In this document: piece by piece, positions 17,301-26,530 of the stretch
Numbering within the stretch: position 1 is the stretch's first letter
Layout of the letters: every line of letters begins with the position of its first letter
Assembly: GCF_029868385.1 (NCBI RefSeq)
Contig: NZ_JARWNX010000046.1
Span: forward strand, 1-64,000
Source: Nocardia cyriacigeorgica
Lineage (GTDB): Bacteria > Actinomycetota > Actinomycetes > Mycobacteriales > Mycobacteriaceae
Direction of reading: 5' to 3'
Length of the DNA: 64,000 nucleotides
Position numbers and translations under genes: made by a program
Notes under the pieces: generated by a model
Database searches by the model: none
The model's input: only the letters and a program-made list of their open reading frames with translations
What the model was told of the DNA's origin: nothing

Positions 17301-17463
17301 GGAGGAGTACGGCGGCGCGGCCATCCCGCCGCCGACACCCGAGGAAGAGCAGGAGATGTTGGCCGAATCGGCGCGGCCGGTGGCGCCGGGTGACCGGCAG
17401 GACCCCGATGAGGTCGCCCTGCAATTGCTCGCCTCGGAACTGGGCGCGGTTCGGCTGGAGTGA
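14389..17463 (+). CDS. dnaX: DNA polymerase III subunit gamma/tau
   Basis: 1024 residues, clamp-loader ATPase of the replisome. The AAA+ domain has Walker A GPRGCGKTS at about residues 42-50, a zinc module with cysteines in NCAEGPTSRPCGVCSSC, Walker B DEAHMVT, and sensor SRTHHYPFR. A linker of about 370 residues (roughly 390-760), rich in Pro, Ala, Gln, Ser and Asp, is predicted to be disordered. A tau-type C-terminal domain follows (VEAAWPDIKAEVRKIAVAVH onward), then a second disordered stretch and an acidic/proline end. The protein is much longer than many orthologues because of these linkers. GTG start chosen from the leaderless promoter and the conserved MALYRKYRPASF beginning. Confidence 0.95.
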   Translation: MALYRKYRPASFAEVVGQEHVTDPLSVALDTGRISHAYLFSGPRGCGKTSSARILARSLNCAEGPTSRPCGVCSSCVALAPGGAGNLDVIELDAASHGGVDDTRELRDRAFYAPAESRYRVFIVDEAHMVTTAGFNALLKIVEEPPAHLIFIFATTEPDKVLPTIRSRTHHYPFRLLPPATMRGLLGRICEQEHVPVEEAVYPLVIRAGGGSPRDSLSVLDQLLAGAGPEGVTYPRAVSLLGVTDVALIDDAIAALATSDGAALFGTIDRVMEAGHDPRRFSVDLLERLRDLILLRAVPDAAERGLVAAPGDMLERMHVQADSIGPAALTRYAELLHAGLGEMRGATAPRLLLEVICARMLLPAATETDAAALQRLERLERQFAAGAIPSAPAGESGATTAAPADAPPRSAPADPNRRRGAEALAALRESRSAKGDPESLVAQPPAPGHVREQAAPEPPLPATQAASEQPSTPPDRPAPPPTRSATEPAQHTSTQGRPADGQPQPMAEQDQSADDRVRQAAGHREPSGEQPQPAASHPRSSADPYQPPTGGSDPAGAQPQPSDGRSRSSDQSAAPVDSPQAPPAGDPRAVDSSSTIAERTVEPEAPAGAGSEDLRGGSPADVGSSAPPTVAAASAPGEARAAASTADPGSAQGDRGEAVGRPDVRAHRQGGEPEGYPDATNQADQRFDGRLDADAETAAVADVGRADDGFRYDAPQHPTTPQADASTVGSNAGTGEPGREAAAGSQAPARADAEAETAGAAPAATGDPLAEVEAAWPDIKAEVRKIAVAVHAMLTAAAPARVDGQTAVFVHPHDALVRRLSEPRSVDALRTALRTVLGREFDVRFETGAGQTAPRGGAGARGRGGRESGGGGARRSGDSGAEEPGPAGGAAEPAAPRSFSRPSSASSSPAADPQSPPAEPVGEMAAPARSTTARTSTPPRFSRPSQAKAAAVADDDIPPPDYPDLPDDPGPEEYGGAAIPPPTPEEEQEMLAESARPVAPGDRQDPDEVALQLLASELGAVRLE

Positions 17464-17886
17464 GGCGCATCGCACCCGGCCGGATGGTTGACAACCACCG
17501 GCCACCCGACGTTAAGTTAACCGGAGTTCGCATCCGACGGTAGTATGTGCGGGTGGCCGCGAGCTCACACGAGGCGAGGTTCTATCGTATGCCCAAGGCG
17601 TACGGGCGGCTTTGTCGTGCGTAGGCAGTTTCGCGCCCTCGTTTGTACAGCGTTAGGCGGTACCGGCGAGGCGTGGGCAGAGGGCAGTTCGAGTGATCAC
17701 CGCGGTCATCCGAGCAGCGCGAATCGAACATGGGCGGTGTGAGGGCGGGTCCGCGGATCCGCGACTGGCACCGGGAGTACCGCGAACTGAATACACGGTC
17801 GGTCTCATGGCCGGTCGGCGAGGTTACCCGCGTCGGTGCCCGTCTCGAGCGGGCCGGGCGCAACCCTAGGAAGGAAACACTCCGAT
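17464..17886 (+). other. non-coding gap before fadA
   Basis: Four hundred and twenty-three bases without a credible gene; the short frames present have no ribosome site and odd composition. Near its start TTGACA (17488-17493) with TTAAGT (17512-17517) 18 nt on makes a good promoter for fadA-fadB, implying a long 5' leader of about 360 nt. The -10 region lies within a perfect palindrome GTTAA-G-TTAAC (17511-17521), a possible operator for a fatty-acid regulator. I see no riboswitch that I recognise in the leader. Confidence 0.5.
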
Positions 17887-19098
17887 ATGACCACAGAGGC
17901 CTACATTTTCGAGGCCATCCGCACCCCGCGCGGCCGCAACAAGAAGGGGTCGCTGCACTCGGTCAAGCCGATCGACCTCACCACGGGTCTGGTTCAGGAG
18001 CTGCGCAACCGCTTCCCGAACCTCGATGAAGACCGGATCTCGGATCTGATTCTCGGTGTCGTTTCCCCGGTCGGTGACCAGGGCGCCGATATCGCCCGCA
18101 CCGCCGTGCTGGCCGCCGGTCTGCCCGATACCGTCGGCGGCTTCCAGCTCAACCGCTTCTGTGCCTCCGGCCTCGAGGCCGTGAACCTGGCCGCGCAGAA
18201 GGTCCGCTCCGGCTTCGACGACCTGGTGATCGCCGGTGGCGTCGAGTCCATGTCGCGGGTGCCGATGGGCTCCGACGGCGGCGCCTGGGCCATGGACCCG
18301 GCCACCGCCTACGACACCTACTTCGTCCCGCAGGGTGTGTCCGCCGACCTGATCGCCACCATCGAGGGCTTCTCCCGCGATGACGTCGACGCCTACGCGG
18401 TGCGCTCGCAGGAGCTGGCCGCCAAGGCCACCTCCGGCGGCTACTTCGCCAAGTCGATCGTTCCGGTCAAGGACCAGAACGGCCTCGTCGTCCTCGACAA
18501 CGACGAGCACATGCGTCCCGGCACCACCGTCGAGGATCTGGCCAAGCTGAACCCCTCCTTCGCCGGTCTCGGCGAGATGGGCGGCTTCGACGCGGTGGCG
18601 CTCCAGAAGTTCCACTTCGTGGAGAAGATCAACCACGTCCACCACGGCGGTAACAGCTCCGGCATCGTCGACGGCGCCGCGGTGCTGCTGATCGGCACCG
18701 AAGAGGCGGGCAAGGCCTCGGGTCTGACCCCGCGCGCCCGCGTCGTCGCCACCGCGACCAGCGGCGCCGACGCCACCATCATGCTGACCGGCCCGACCCC
18801 GGCCGCGAAGAAGGCACTGGCCAAGGCCGGTCTGACCATCGAGGACATGGACCTGGTCGAGATCAACGAGGCCTTCGCCTCGGTGGTGCTGAAGTTCCAG
18901 AAGGACCTCCAGGTCCCGGACGAGAAGCTGAACGTCAACGGCGGCGCGATCGCCATGGGCCACCCGCTCGGTGCGACCGGCGCGATGATCACCGGCACCA
19001 TGGTCGACGAGCTGGAGCGCCGTAACGGCCGCTACGCGCTGATCACCCTGTGCATCGGCGGCGGCATGGGCGTGGCCACCATCATCGAGCGCGTCTGA
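17887..19098 (+). CDS. fadA: acetyl-CoA acyltransferase (thiolase) of the beta-oxidation complex
   Basis: 403 residues, the same length as mycobacterial FadA. The thiolase performs the last step of beta-oxidation, cleaving 3-ketoacyl-CoA with CoA to acetyl-CoA. The nucleophile Cys is in [12 protein letters not shown] at about residue 92; the catalytic His is in [15 protein letters not shown] near 359 and the second Cys in [10 protein letters not shown] near 389. Start ATG with AAGGAAA upstream. The fadB gene follows after 38 bp, and the two products form the trifunctional alpha2-beta2 complex. Codon use is strongly biased to C/G ending codons, more than in neighbours, suggesting high expression. 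Confidence 0.95.
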   Translation: MTTEAYIFEAIRTPRGRNKKGSLHSVKPIDLTTGLVQELRNRFPNLDEDRISDLILGVVSPVGDQGADIARTAVLAAGLPDTVGGFQLNRFCASGLEAVNLAAQKVRSGFDDLVIAGGVESMSRVPMGSDGGAWAMDPATAYDTYFVPQGVSADLIATIEGFSRDDVDAYAVRSQELAAKATSGGYFAKSIVPVKDQNGLVVLDNDEHMRPGTTVEDLAKLNPSFAGLGEMGGFDAVALQKFHFVEKINHVHHGGNSSGIVDGAAVLLIGTEEAGKASGLTPRARVVATATSGADATIMLTGPTPAAKKALAKAGLTIEDMDLVEINEAFASVVLKFQKDLQVPDEKLNVNGGAIAMGHPLGATGAMITGTMVDELERRNGRYALITLCIGGGMGVATIIERV

Positions 19099-19136
19099 CC
19101 TCCCGACCGACCGACATTCACAAGGAGAACGAAACT

Positions 19137-21287
19137 GTGAGCGAGACCAACATGATCGGTTGGGAGCAGGATTCGGACGGCATCGTCGTACTGACGATGG
19201 ACGACCCGAACCAGGGCGCCAACACGATGAACGACCTGTACAAGAAGTCGATGTCCGAGACGGTCGCGAAGCTCGAGGCCGAGAAGGACAACATCACCGG
19301 TGTGGTGCTGACCTCGGCCAAGAAGACCTTCTTCGCCGGCGGCGACCTGAAGAACATGATGAAGACCGGTCCGGGCGACGCGCAGCGTCTGATGGACGAG
19401 CTCGGTGAGATCAAGGGCGCGCTGCGTCGGCTCGAGCTGCTCGGCAAGCCGGTCGTCGCCGCCATCAACGGCGCCGCGCTCGGCGGTGGCCTGGAGATCG
19501 CGCTGGCCTGTCACTACCGCATCGCGGCCGATGTCAAGGGCTCGCAGATCGGTCTGCCCGAGGTGACCCTCGGCCTGCTGCCCGCCGGCGGCGGCATCAT
19601 CCGCACCGTGCGCATGCTCGGTCTGCAAGGCGCCCTGATGGGTGTGCTGTTGCAGGGCCAGCGCAACAAGCCGGCGAAGGCCAAGGAGATCGGCCTGGTC
19701 AACGAGCTGGTCGGCACCGTCGAGGAACTGGTCCCGGCCGCCAAGGCGTGGATCAAGGCCAACCCCGAGGGTGGCGTGCAGCCGTGGGACAAGAAGGGCT
19801 TCAAGATCCCCGGCGGCACTCCGTCGAGCCCGGCCTTCGCCGCGAACCTGCCTGCCTTCCCGGCCAACCTGCGCAAGCAGATCAAGGGCGCCAACATGCC
19901 CGCGCCGCGCGCGATCATGTCGGCCGCGGTCGAGGGTTCGCAGGTCGACATCGATAACGCCTCGCTGATCGAGTCGCGCTACTTCGTGAACCTGCTGACC
20001 GGCCCGGTCGCCAAGAACATGATCCAGGCGTTCTTCTTCGACCTCCAGTCGATCAACAACGGCGGTTCGCGTCCGAAGGATGTCCCGAAGAAGGACATCA
20101 AGAAGATCGGCGTGCTCGGCGCGGGCATGATGGGTGCCGGTATCGCCTACGTCTCGGCCAAGGCCGGATACGACGTCGTGCTCAAGGACGTCACCATCGA
20201 GGCGGCCGAGCGCGGCAAGAACTACTCGGAGAAGATCGAGGCCAAGGCCCTCTCCCGTGGCCGGACCACCGAGGAGAAGTCCAAGGAGCTGCTGGCCAGG
20301 ATCACCCCGACCGCGGATGCGGCCGATTTCGCCGGTGTCGACTTCGTGATCGAGGCTGTCTTCGAGAACACCGAGCTCAAGCACAAGGTGTTCCAGGAGA
20401 TCGAGGACATCGTCGACGCGGACGCCCTGCTGGGCTCCAACACCTCCACCCTGCCGATCACCGGTCTCGCGACCGGCGTGAAGCGCCAGGAGGACTTCAT
20501 CGGCATCCACTTCTTCTCGCCGGTCGACAAGATGCCGCTGGTGGAGATCATCAAGGGTGAGAAGACCTCGCCCGAGGCGCTGGCGCGGGTGTTCGACTAC
20601 ACCCTCGCGATCAAGAAGACCCCGATCGTCGTCAACGACAGCCGCGGCTTCTTCACCTCGCGCGTCATCGGCACCTTCGTCAACGAGGCGATCGCCATGC
20701 TCGGCGAGGGCATCGCGCCCGCGACCATCGAGCAGGCGGGTCTGCAAGCCGGTTACCCGGCCGCGCCGTTGCAGCTCTCGGATGAGCTGAACATGAAGCT
20801 CATGCTGAAGATCGCCAAGGAGACCGAAGAGGCCATCGCGCGTGGTGAGGTCACCATGGGCAAGCAGCGCCATCCCGCCATCGACGTCATCGAGTTCATG
20901 GTGAATTCGGGTCGTCCGGGTCGCCTGGAGAAGGCCGGTTTCTACGAGTACGACGAGAACGGCAAGCGGACCGGCCTGTGGGGCGGTCTGGCCGAGCACT
21001 ACAAGTCGACCATCGATTTCGGTGTGCCGATCCAGGATCTGATCGACCGCATGCTGTTCATCGAGGCGATCGAGACCCAGAAGTGCTTCGACGAGGGCGT
21101 GCTGGAGACCACCGCCGACGCCAACATCGGCTCCATCTTCGGCATCGGTTACCCGGCCTGGACCGGTGGTGTGCACCAGTTCATCGTCGGTTACCCGGGC
21201 GGCCAGGAGGCCTTCGTGGCCCGCGCCGACGAGCTGGCCAAGACCTACGGCGATCGCTTCGAGGTCCCGGCCTCGCTGCGTAAGTAG
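19137..21287 (+). CDS. fadB: beta-oxidation multifunctional protein: enoyl-CoA hydratase / 3-hydroxyacyl-CoA dehydrogenase
   Basis: 716 residues, close to mycobacterial FadB (about 720). The N-terminal crotonase domain (to about residue 200) has the oxyanion-hole stretch FFAGGDLKNM and AAINGAALGGGLEIALAC. The NAD-binding domain begins near residue 325 with KKIGVLGAGMMGAGIAY; SNTSTLPIT and GIHFFSPVDKMPLVEII carry the dehydrogenase motifs, and a second C-terminal helical domain completes the fold. The GTG at 19137 is preceded by AAGGAG; the in-frame upstream extension overlaps fadA and is rejected. It is co-transcribed with fadA and followed by a terminator. Confidence 0.95.
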   Translation: MSETNMIGWEQDSDGIVVLTMDDPNQGANTMNDLYKKSMSETVAKLEAEKDNITGVVLTSAKKTFFAGGDLKNMMKTGPGDAQRLMDELGEIKGALRRLELLGKPVVAAINGAALGGGLEIALACHYRIAADVKGSQIGLPEVTLGLLPAGGGIIRTVRMLGLQGALMGVLLQGQRNKPAKAKEIGLVNELVGTVEELVPAAKAWIKANPEGGVQPWDKKGFKIPGGTPSSPAFAANLPAFPANLRKQIKGANMPAPRAIMSAAVEGSQVDIDNASLIESRYFVNLLTGPVAKNMIQAFFFDLQSINNGGSRPKDVPKKDIKKIGVLGAGMMGAGIAYVSAKAGYDVVLKDVTIEAAERGKNYSEKIEAKALSRGRTTEEKSKELLARITPTADAADFAGVDFVIEAVFENTELKHKVFQEIEDIVDADALLGSNTSTLPITGLATGVKRQEDFIGIHFFSPVDKMPLVEIIKGEKTSPEALARVFDYTLAIKKTPIVVNDSRGFFTSRVIGTFVNEAIAMLGEGIAPATIEQAGLQAGYPAAPLQLSDELNMKLMLKIAKETEEAIARGEVTMGKQRHPAIDVIEFMVNSGRPGRLEKAGFYEYDENGKRTGLWGGLAEHYKSTIDFGVPIQDLIDRMLFIEAIETQKCFDEGVLETTADANIGSIFGIGYPAWTGGVHQFIVGYPGGQEAFVARADELAKTYGDRFEVPASLRK

Positions 21288-21320
21288 TACACGGCCGCGA
21301 TCGGTCCGATCGCGAACGGC

Positions 21321-21355
21321 AAGGCCCGTCACCGTATTTCACGGTGGCGGGCCTT
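21321..21355 (+). terminator. terminator of the fadA-fadB operon
   Basis: A 15-bp stem (21321-21335 with 21341-21355, one G-T pair) and a 5-nt loop ATTTC lie 33 nt after the fadB stop. Confidence 0.85.
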
Positions 21356-21439
21356 CGCCGTCACCGGGCCGGTGGGGCGGATCACATCGGCACCGGAAGT
21401 TCACCCGGAGGTTCGCCGCGGCCGATAACGTACGGTTCC

Positions 21440-22546
21440 GTGGCAGTACGTGGACGGATGATTCGGCGGCAGGCCGCGGTGGCCGCGACGGTGGCGGCGA
21501 CGACATTCGGGCTCGCGCCCGGCGCATCGGCGGCTCCGGGCTCCGCGGTCCGGCTGCTCGGTGAGCAGATCGTGCCCCACGCCCTGGATTTCCAGGGCAC
21601 GGTGGTGGGCGGTCTGTCCGGCATCGATTATCGGCCGAACACCGGCGAATACGTTGTGATCAGCGATGACCGTTCCGAACGCGGGCCCGCCCGGTTCTAT
21701 ACGGCGCGGATCGGCGTCGACGAGGGCGGTGTGCATCCGGTGACGTTCACCGCGACGCATCCGCTGCGCACCGCCGACGGTGCCGAATATCCGCCGACGA
21801 CCGTCGATCCGGAAGAGATCCGCGTCGACCCGCTGTCCGGTGACTACTTCTGGACGCAGGAGGGTTCGGGCGCGGTGTATCCCGATCCATCGGTGCGCAT
21901 CGCACGGCCAGACGGCACCTTCGCCGGTGAGCTGCCGATCCCGAACAACGAACGGGTGCTGCCCGATTCGGGCCCACGCCCGAACGCGGTGCTGGAGGGC
22001 GCGAGCTTCGCCGCGGGCGGCTCGCTGTTCGTCACGGCGGTCGAGGGCCCCCTGCACCAGGACGGTCCGGAGGCGAGCGTCGCTTCCGGCGCGCTGTCGC
22101 GGATCACCGTGCAGGCCCGATTCGGGCCGGTGCTCGCGCAATACGCCTATCCGATGGAGCCGGTGTTCGCCGAATCCAGTCCCGAACCCGGTCGCGGCGG
22201 CAATGGCATCGCCTCGATCCTTGCGGTCGATCCGCTGGATCCGGGGAAATTCCTGGTCCTGGAGCGCGCCTACGTCGACGGTGTCGGCAACAAGATCAGG
22301 CTCTTCGAGGCCGACCTCGCCGGTGCGACCAATATTCTCGATACTCCCATCGACGATGCCGTGCCCGTCGCCAAACGCCTGCTCGTCGACCTCGCCGATA
22401 TCGGCCTGTCGGCCATCGACAACGTCGAGGGCATGACCTGGGGTCCGCGTCTGCCCTCCGGTGAACGGACGCTGGTGCTGGTGAGCGACAACAACTTCAC
22501 CGAACAGCAGGTCAGCCAGGTCATCGCGCTGGCAGTGCCCGACTGA
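21440..22546 (+). CDS. exported esterase-like/phytase-like beta-propeller protein
   Basis: About 368 residues if started at GTG 21440; ATG 21458 in the same frame is the alternative. A TAACGT box at 21425-21430 lies 9 nt before the GTG and no ribosome site is visible, so a leaderless start is possible. The signal peptide (MIRRQAAVAATVAATTF, cleavage after GASA) shows export. The mature part matches the esterase-like activity of phytase family: VGGLSGIDYRPNTGEYVVISDD near the start, DPEEIRVDPLSGDYFWTQEG, and NVEGMTWGPRLPSGERTLVLVSDNNF at the end, which are its conserved metal-site segments. The real substrate, a phosphate or carboxylic ester, is unknown. Confidence 0.82.
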   Translation: MAVRGRMIRRQAAVAATVAATTFGLAPGASAAPGSAVRLLGEQIVPHALDFQGTVVGGLSGIDYRPNTGEYVVISDDRSERGPARFYTARIGVDEGGVHPVTFTATHPLRTADGAEYPPTTVDPEEIRVDPLSGDYFWTQEGSGAVYPDPSVRIARPDGTFAGELPIPNNERVLPDSGPRPNAVLEGASFAAGGSLFVTAVEGPLHQDGPEASVASGALSRITVQARFGPVLAQYAYPMEPVFAESSPEPGRGGNGIASILAVDPLDPGKFLVLERAYVDGVGNKIRLFEADLAGATNILDTPIDDAVPVAKRLLVDLADIGLSAIDNVEGMTWGPRLPSGERTLVLVSDNNFTEQQVSQVIALAVPD

Positions 22547-22801
22547 CACGGCAGCCCCCGGAGCGGAAGGGTTCCCCACTCACCCCGCCCTGATCCGATC
22601 GCCCGCCACGCGGGGCGGGAAACCCACCCACACGGTGCCGCACCGAGCTACGTTGGAGTATGCGCAAGGATTTTCGGCCCGCGGCCCTCGCTCGCGAGGC
22701 GGGAACCGAGCGCATGACGGCCGTCGGGCAACTCCGCTCGACCGCCCGAGAACAGGATGTGCTCGTCGGCCGCCGATTCGTCGGGAGTGCGAGGTGGTGA
22801 C

Positions 22802-25800
22802 ATGGATCCACGGGCGCGTACGGGCCACGAGAGGCGCGGTGCCGTCTCCGATACGGCGCGCTGGCGACCCGAACCCGCTTCGGACTCGGTAGAACCCGCG
22901 ACCGACGCCGATGCCGAACCGGCGCAACCAGCTGCGGATTCGGCGCGCCCGGACGGCTCGGTGTCAGGTCCCGGCGCTGCCGCCCGTCCGTCCGCCGATG
23001 ACGGCGCCGCACCGGCCGATGCCGAACCGGCGGGTCCGGACACTCAGGAGAACAATCCCATCGCCATCGAAGACGAACTCGAGGCCATGGGTCTCGGCGG
23101 TGCGCGCGAGATCGGGCACGGCGGCTTCGGCGTCGTCTACCGGTGTGTACAGCGGGCGCTGGACCGGGTCGTCGCGGTGAAGGTGCTCTCCTCCGATATC
23201 GATGCCGAGAGCCGCGAGCGGTTCCTGCGTGAGGAACACGCGATGGGCCGGCTCTCCGGTCATCCGAATATCGTCGACATCCTGCAAGTGGATGTGACCG
23301 CCACCGGACGGCCGTTCATCGTGATGCCCTATGCCACGCGGGGCTCCCTCGAGGTCGTCGTCCGGGACAACGGCCCGCTGAGCTGGTCGGACACCCTGCG
23401 GGCGGGGGTGAAGCTCGCCGGCGCGATCGAGAGCGCGCACCGGGCGGGCATACTGCACCGGGATGTGAAACCGGCGAATATCCTGCTCAGCTCCTATGGC
23501 GAACCGCAGCTCACCGATTTCGGCATCGCCAGAGTGCCGGGTGGGTTCCGCACTTCGAGCAGCATGATCACCGGTTCACCCGCGTTCACGGCCCCCGAAG
23601 TGCTCAAGGGGGACGAGCCGACCGTCCGCTCGGATGTGTACGGGCTCGGCGCGACACTGTTCGCGCTGCTCACCGGCCATGCCGCGTTCGAACGTCAGGC
23701 GGGGGAGAAGGTGGTGGCCCAGTTCCTGCGGATCACCACCCAGCCGGTACCGGATCTGCGTGAACAGGACATCCCGGCCGATGTGGCCGGCGCCATCGAA
23801 CACGCCATGGCGCAGAATCCGCGTGACCGCCCGGCCTCGGCCTACGAGTTCGGCGAAACCCTGCGCGCAATCCAGCGCGCGCACGGACAACTGGCCGATG
23901 AGATGGCGCTGCTCGACACCGAGGACGCCGCCGAGGCCGCGGCCGCGCCATCGGCCAACCGGACCGGACCCGCCGTCACCGCCCGGCGCAGCGGACCGCT
24001 CAATCTGAGCCCACCGACCCCGCGCCCCGGCTACGACCCCTCGCCGACCACCACCCTCCCGCCGACCGCGGCGACCAAGTTCCGGCCGCCCACTCCGGCG
24101 CGGGAACCGGTCCAGCGCACCCGGCTGCTGGACATCCTGCGCACCGGCGGACGGCGCAGGCTCGCGGTGATCCACGCGCCCGCCGGCTTCGGCAAGAGCA
24201 CCCTTGCCGCCCAATGGCGCGGCGAACTCACCGCTGATGGTGTCGCGGTTGCCTGGATCGGTATCGACAGCGATGACGACAACGAGATCTGGTTCCTCGC
24301 CCATCTGATCGAGGCGATCCGGCGCGTGCGTCCCGATATCGGCACCGGATTGGATCAGGTGCTCGAAGAACAACCCGCCGATGCCGTCGCGTATGCGATC
24401 TCCACTCTCATCGATGATGTGCACGCGGGTGGCGCCACCATTGTCGTCGTCATCGACGACTGGCATCGCATCACCGATTCCGGCACCCGCCGGGTGATGG
24501 ATTCACTGCTGGACAACGGCTGCCATCATCTGCGGTTCGTGGTGACCAGCCGCGACCAGTCCGGGCTGCCGATCAGCCGGATGCGGGTGCGCGACGAACT
24601 GGTCGGGATCGGCTCGGCCGAACTGCGCCTGACTCGCGAGGAGACCAGGCAGATCCTGGTGGACCGCAACCACTTCACCCTCGACGACGCCCAGATCGAT
24701 GAGCTGCACCGCGCCACCGACGGCTGGCCCGCCGCCGTGCAGATGATCAGCCTCGCCCTGCGCGGCAATCCGGACCCGGCGCCGCTGATCCAGCATCTGG
24801 CCGAGGGCGGCCACGGGGTGCGCGAATATCTGGCCGAGAACGTCATCGACGCACTCGAACCGCGCATGGTCGATTTCCTCACCGCCATCTCGATCGCCGA
24901 GAAGGTCTCGGGTTCGCTGGCGGCGGCGCTGTCGGACGACCCGGAGGCCGAACATCTGCTCGAGCAGGCCGAACAGCGTGAACTGTTCGTGCGGCGAGTC
25001 GAATACGACCCGGAGTGGTTCCGGGTGCAGCCGCTGTTCGCCGAAGAGCTGCGGGCGCGGCTCGAACGTACCGATCCGGCGCGGGTCAAGGCCCTGCACC
25101 GCAAGGCCGCCCGCTGGTACGCCGAACATCAACTACTGCGTAAATCCGTCGACCACGCCATTTCGGCGACCGATCTGAAGATGGCGCTCGACCTGCTGGA
25201 AAGCGGCGGCATGGACCTGATCGACGGATCACGGCTGGCCACGCTGCTGGGCACGGTGTCGAAACTGCCGGTGCAACAGGTGGCCTCACGGTCGAAGCTG
25301 CTGATGGCGGTAGCGCGGGCCAATGTGAACCTCCAGCAGTCCGGTGCGGCGCGCAGTGCGCTCGGGCGGTTGTCGAATGTGTTGTCGCGCGGGTCGTCCG
25401 GTGACGCCGATGTGATGCGGCAACGCTGCCAGGCCGCGGTGCTCGCCGCCGCCGACCAGGTGGCGCGCGATCACACCGAGGGCGTGCTCGACAAGATCGG
25501 CGACTGCCTGGAACACCCCGACGAGCTACCGGCCTGGACCGTGTCGACCGCGGCCAACCTCACCTCGTTCGTGCGGTTGTGCGAGTTCGATTTCGACGGC
25601 GCCCGCGCGATCCAGGACTGGGCGGCCGAGTATCACGAACACTCCAAGGATCCGCTCGGCACCGTGTTCGGACTGTGCAGCCGCGGCGCCGTGGCCTACG
25701 AACAGCTCGATATCGCCACCGCCGCACGGTGTTTCCAGCAGGCATGGGAGACCGCGCGGGCGCGTTCGGGTGAGCGGTCGCATGCCGTGCGGGTGGCGGC

Positions 25801-26524
25801 GGCGTTGCTCGGCGAATTGCATTATCGGCGCGGTGAACTCGATGCCGCCGACCGGCTGCTGGACGAGAGCCATCAGCTCGTCGCCCGGGTCGGGCCGATC
25901 GATTTCCTGATCTCCACCTTCGTCATCGGCGCCAGGGTGAAGGCGGTGCGCGGCGATATGGCCACCGCCGCGGCCCGGTTGGCCGAGGGCGAGCGGATCG
26001 CCGTCGACCAGGATCTGCCCCGGCTGGCCGCGCACGTCCGTGCGGAGCGGATACGGCTCGGCCCGGCCGCGCAACTGCCGCGCTCGCAGACCGCGACCGG
26101 ACGCTGGAACGGCGATATCGTCCGCGATACCGGCCGCTCCGGCCATCGCCTGACCGGCACCGCGGCGCTGACCGCAGAAGCGGAGGAGATCGCCGCCATC
26201 CGGGAGCTGCTGGCCGATGGTGGTATCGATGATCAGGACCGCGCGGTGCGCCGGGCGCGGGCGCTGTACGGGCGCACCCATGAACTGCATCGCCCGCGCG
26301 CCCAGCTCGACACCTCACTGCTGCTGGCCGAATGCCTGGCCGCCGCTGGCTGGGTGGGTGAGGCCGCCGCACAACTGGTGCCAGCGGTCACCACCTGCGC
26401 CGAACTCGACTGGACCCGGCCCCTGCTGGATGCGGGACCGGGCGTCGTCGCGATTCTGCGGGTACTGCGCAACGAACTCCCGGCGAACCTGCCCGCCCGT
26501 TTCGTGGACGAGCTGCTGTCCTGA
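22802..26524 (+). CDS. pknK: serine/threonine protein kinase fused to a MalT-like ATPase (PknK-like)
   Basis: 1240 residues from ATG 22802. A disordered Ala/Pro/Asp-rich head of about 95 residues is followed by a eukaryotic-type kinase domain: glycine loop IGHGGFGVVY near residue 103, VAVKVL lysine near 126, HRDVKPANIL near 219, DFGIA, and GSPAFTAPEVL. After a Pro-rich linker comes a STAND/MalT-type ATPase with P-loop APAGFGKSTLA near residue 460 and VVVIDDWHRI as Walker B, then a long TPR-like helical region to the C-terminus. I see no C-terminal LuxR helix-turn-helix. M. tuberculosis PknK has the same order and regulates growth-phase translation and transcription. It is soluble, without a membrane helix. 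It converges on the methyltransferase gene with a 6-bp gap. Confidence 0.9.
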   Translation: MDPRARTGHERRGAVSDTARWRPEPASDSVEPATDADAEPAQPAADSARPDGSVSGPGAAARPSADDGAAPADAEPAGPDTQENNPIAIEDELEAMGLGGAREIGHGGFGVVYRCVQRALDRVVAVKVLSSDIDAESRERFLREEHAMGRLSGHPNIVDILQVDVTATGRPFIVMPYATRGSLEVVVRDNGPLSWSDTLRAGVKLAGAIESAHRAGILHRDVKPANILLSSYGEPQLTDFGIARVPGGFRTSSSMITGSPAFTAPEVLKGDEPTVRSDVYGLGATLFALLTGHAAFERQAGEKVVAQFLRITTQPVPDLREQDIPADVAGAIEHAMAQNPRDRPASAYEFGETLRAIQRAHGQLADEMALLDTEDAAEAAAAPSANRTGPAVTARRSGPLNLSPPTPRPGYDPSPTTTLPPTAATKFRPPTPAREPVQRTRLLDILRTGGRRRLAVIHAPAGFGKSTLAAQWRGELTADGVAVAWIGIDSDDDNEIWFLAHLIEAIRRVRPDIGTGLDQVLEEQPADAVAYAISTLIDDVHAGGATIVVVIDDWHRITDSGTRRVMDSLLDNGCHHLRFVVTSRDQSGLPISRMRVRDELVGIGSAELRLTREETRQILVDRNHFTLDDAQIDELHRATDGWPAAVQMISLALRGNPDPAPLIQHLAEGGHGVREYLAENVIDALEPRMVDFLTAISIAEKVSGSLAAALSDDPEAEHLLEQAEQRELFVRRVEYDPEWFRVQPLFAEELRARLERTDPARVKALHRKAARWYAEHQLLRKSVDHAISATDLKMALDLLESGGMDLIDGSRLATLLGTVSKLPVQQVASRSKLLMAVARANVNLQQSGAARSALGRLSNVLSRGSSGDADVMRQRCQAAVLAAADQVARDHTEGVLDKIGDCLEHPDELPAWTVSTAANLTSFVRLCEFDFDGARAIQDWAAEYHEHSKDPLGTVFGLCSRGAVAYEQLDIATAARCFQQAWETARARSGERSHAVRVAAALLGELHYRRGELDAADRLLDESHQLVARVGPIDFLISTFVIGARVKAVRGDMATAAARLAEGERIAVDQDLPRLAAHVRAERIRLGPAAQLPRSQTATGRWNGDIVRDTGRSGHRLTGTAALTAEAEEIAAIRELLADGGIDDQDRAVRRARALYGRTHELHRPRAQLDTSLLLAECLAAAGWVGEAAAQLVPAVTTCAELDWTRPLLDAGPGVVAILRVLRNELPANLPARFVDELLS

Positions 26525-26530
26525 GCGTGG

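Noticed and set aside
19032..21332. A 766-codon open frame on the minus strand
   Set aside because: It is the exact antisense of fadB, caused by biased third positions in high-GC DNA; the translation has no domain and no ribosome site.
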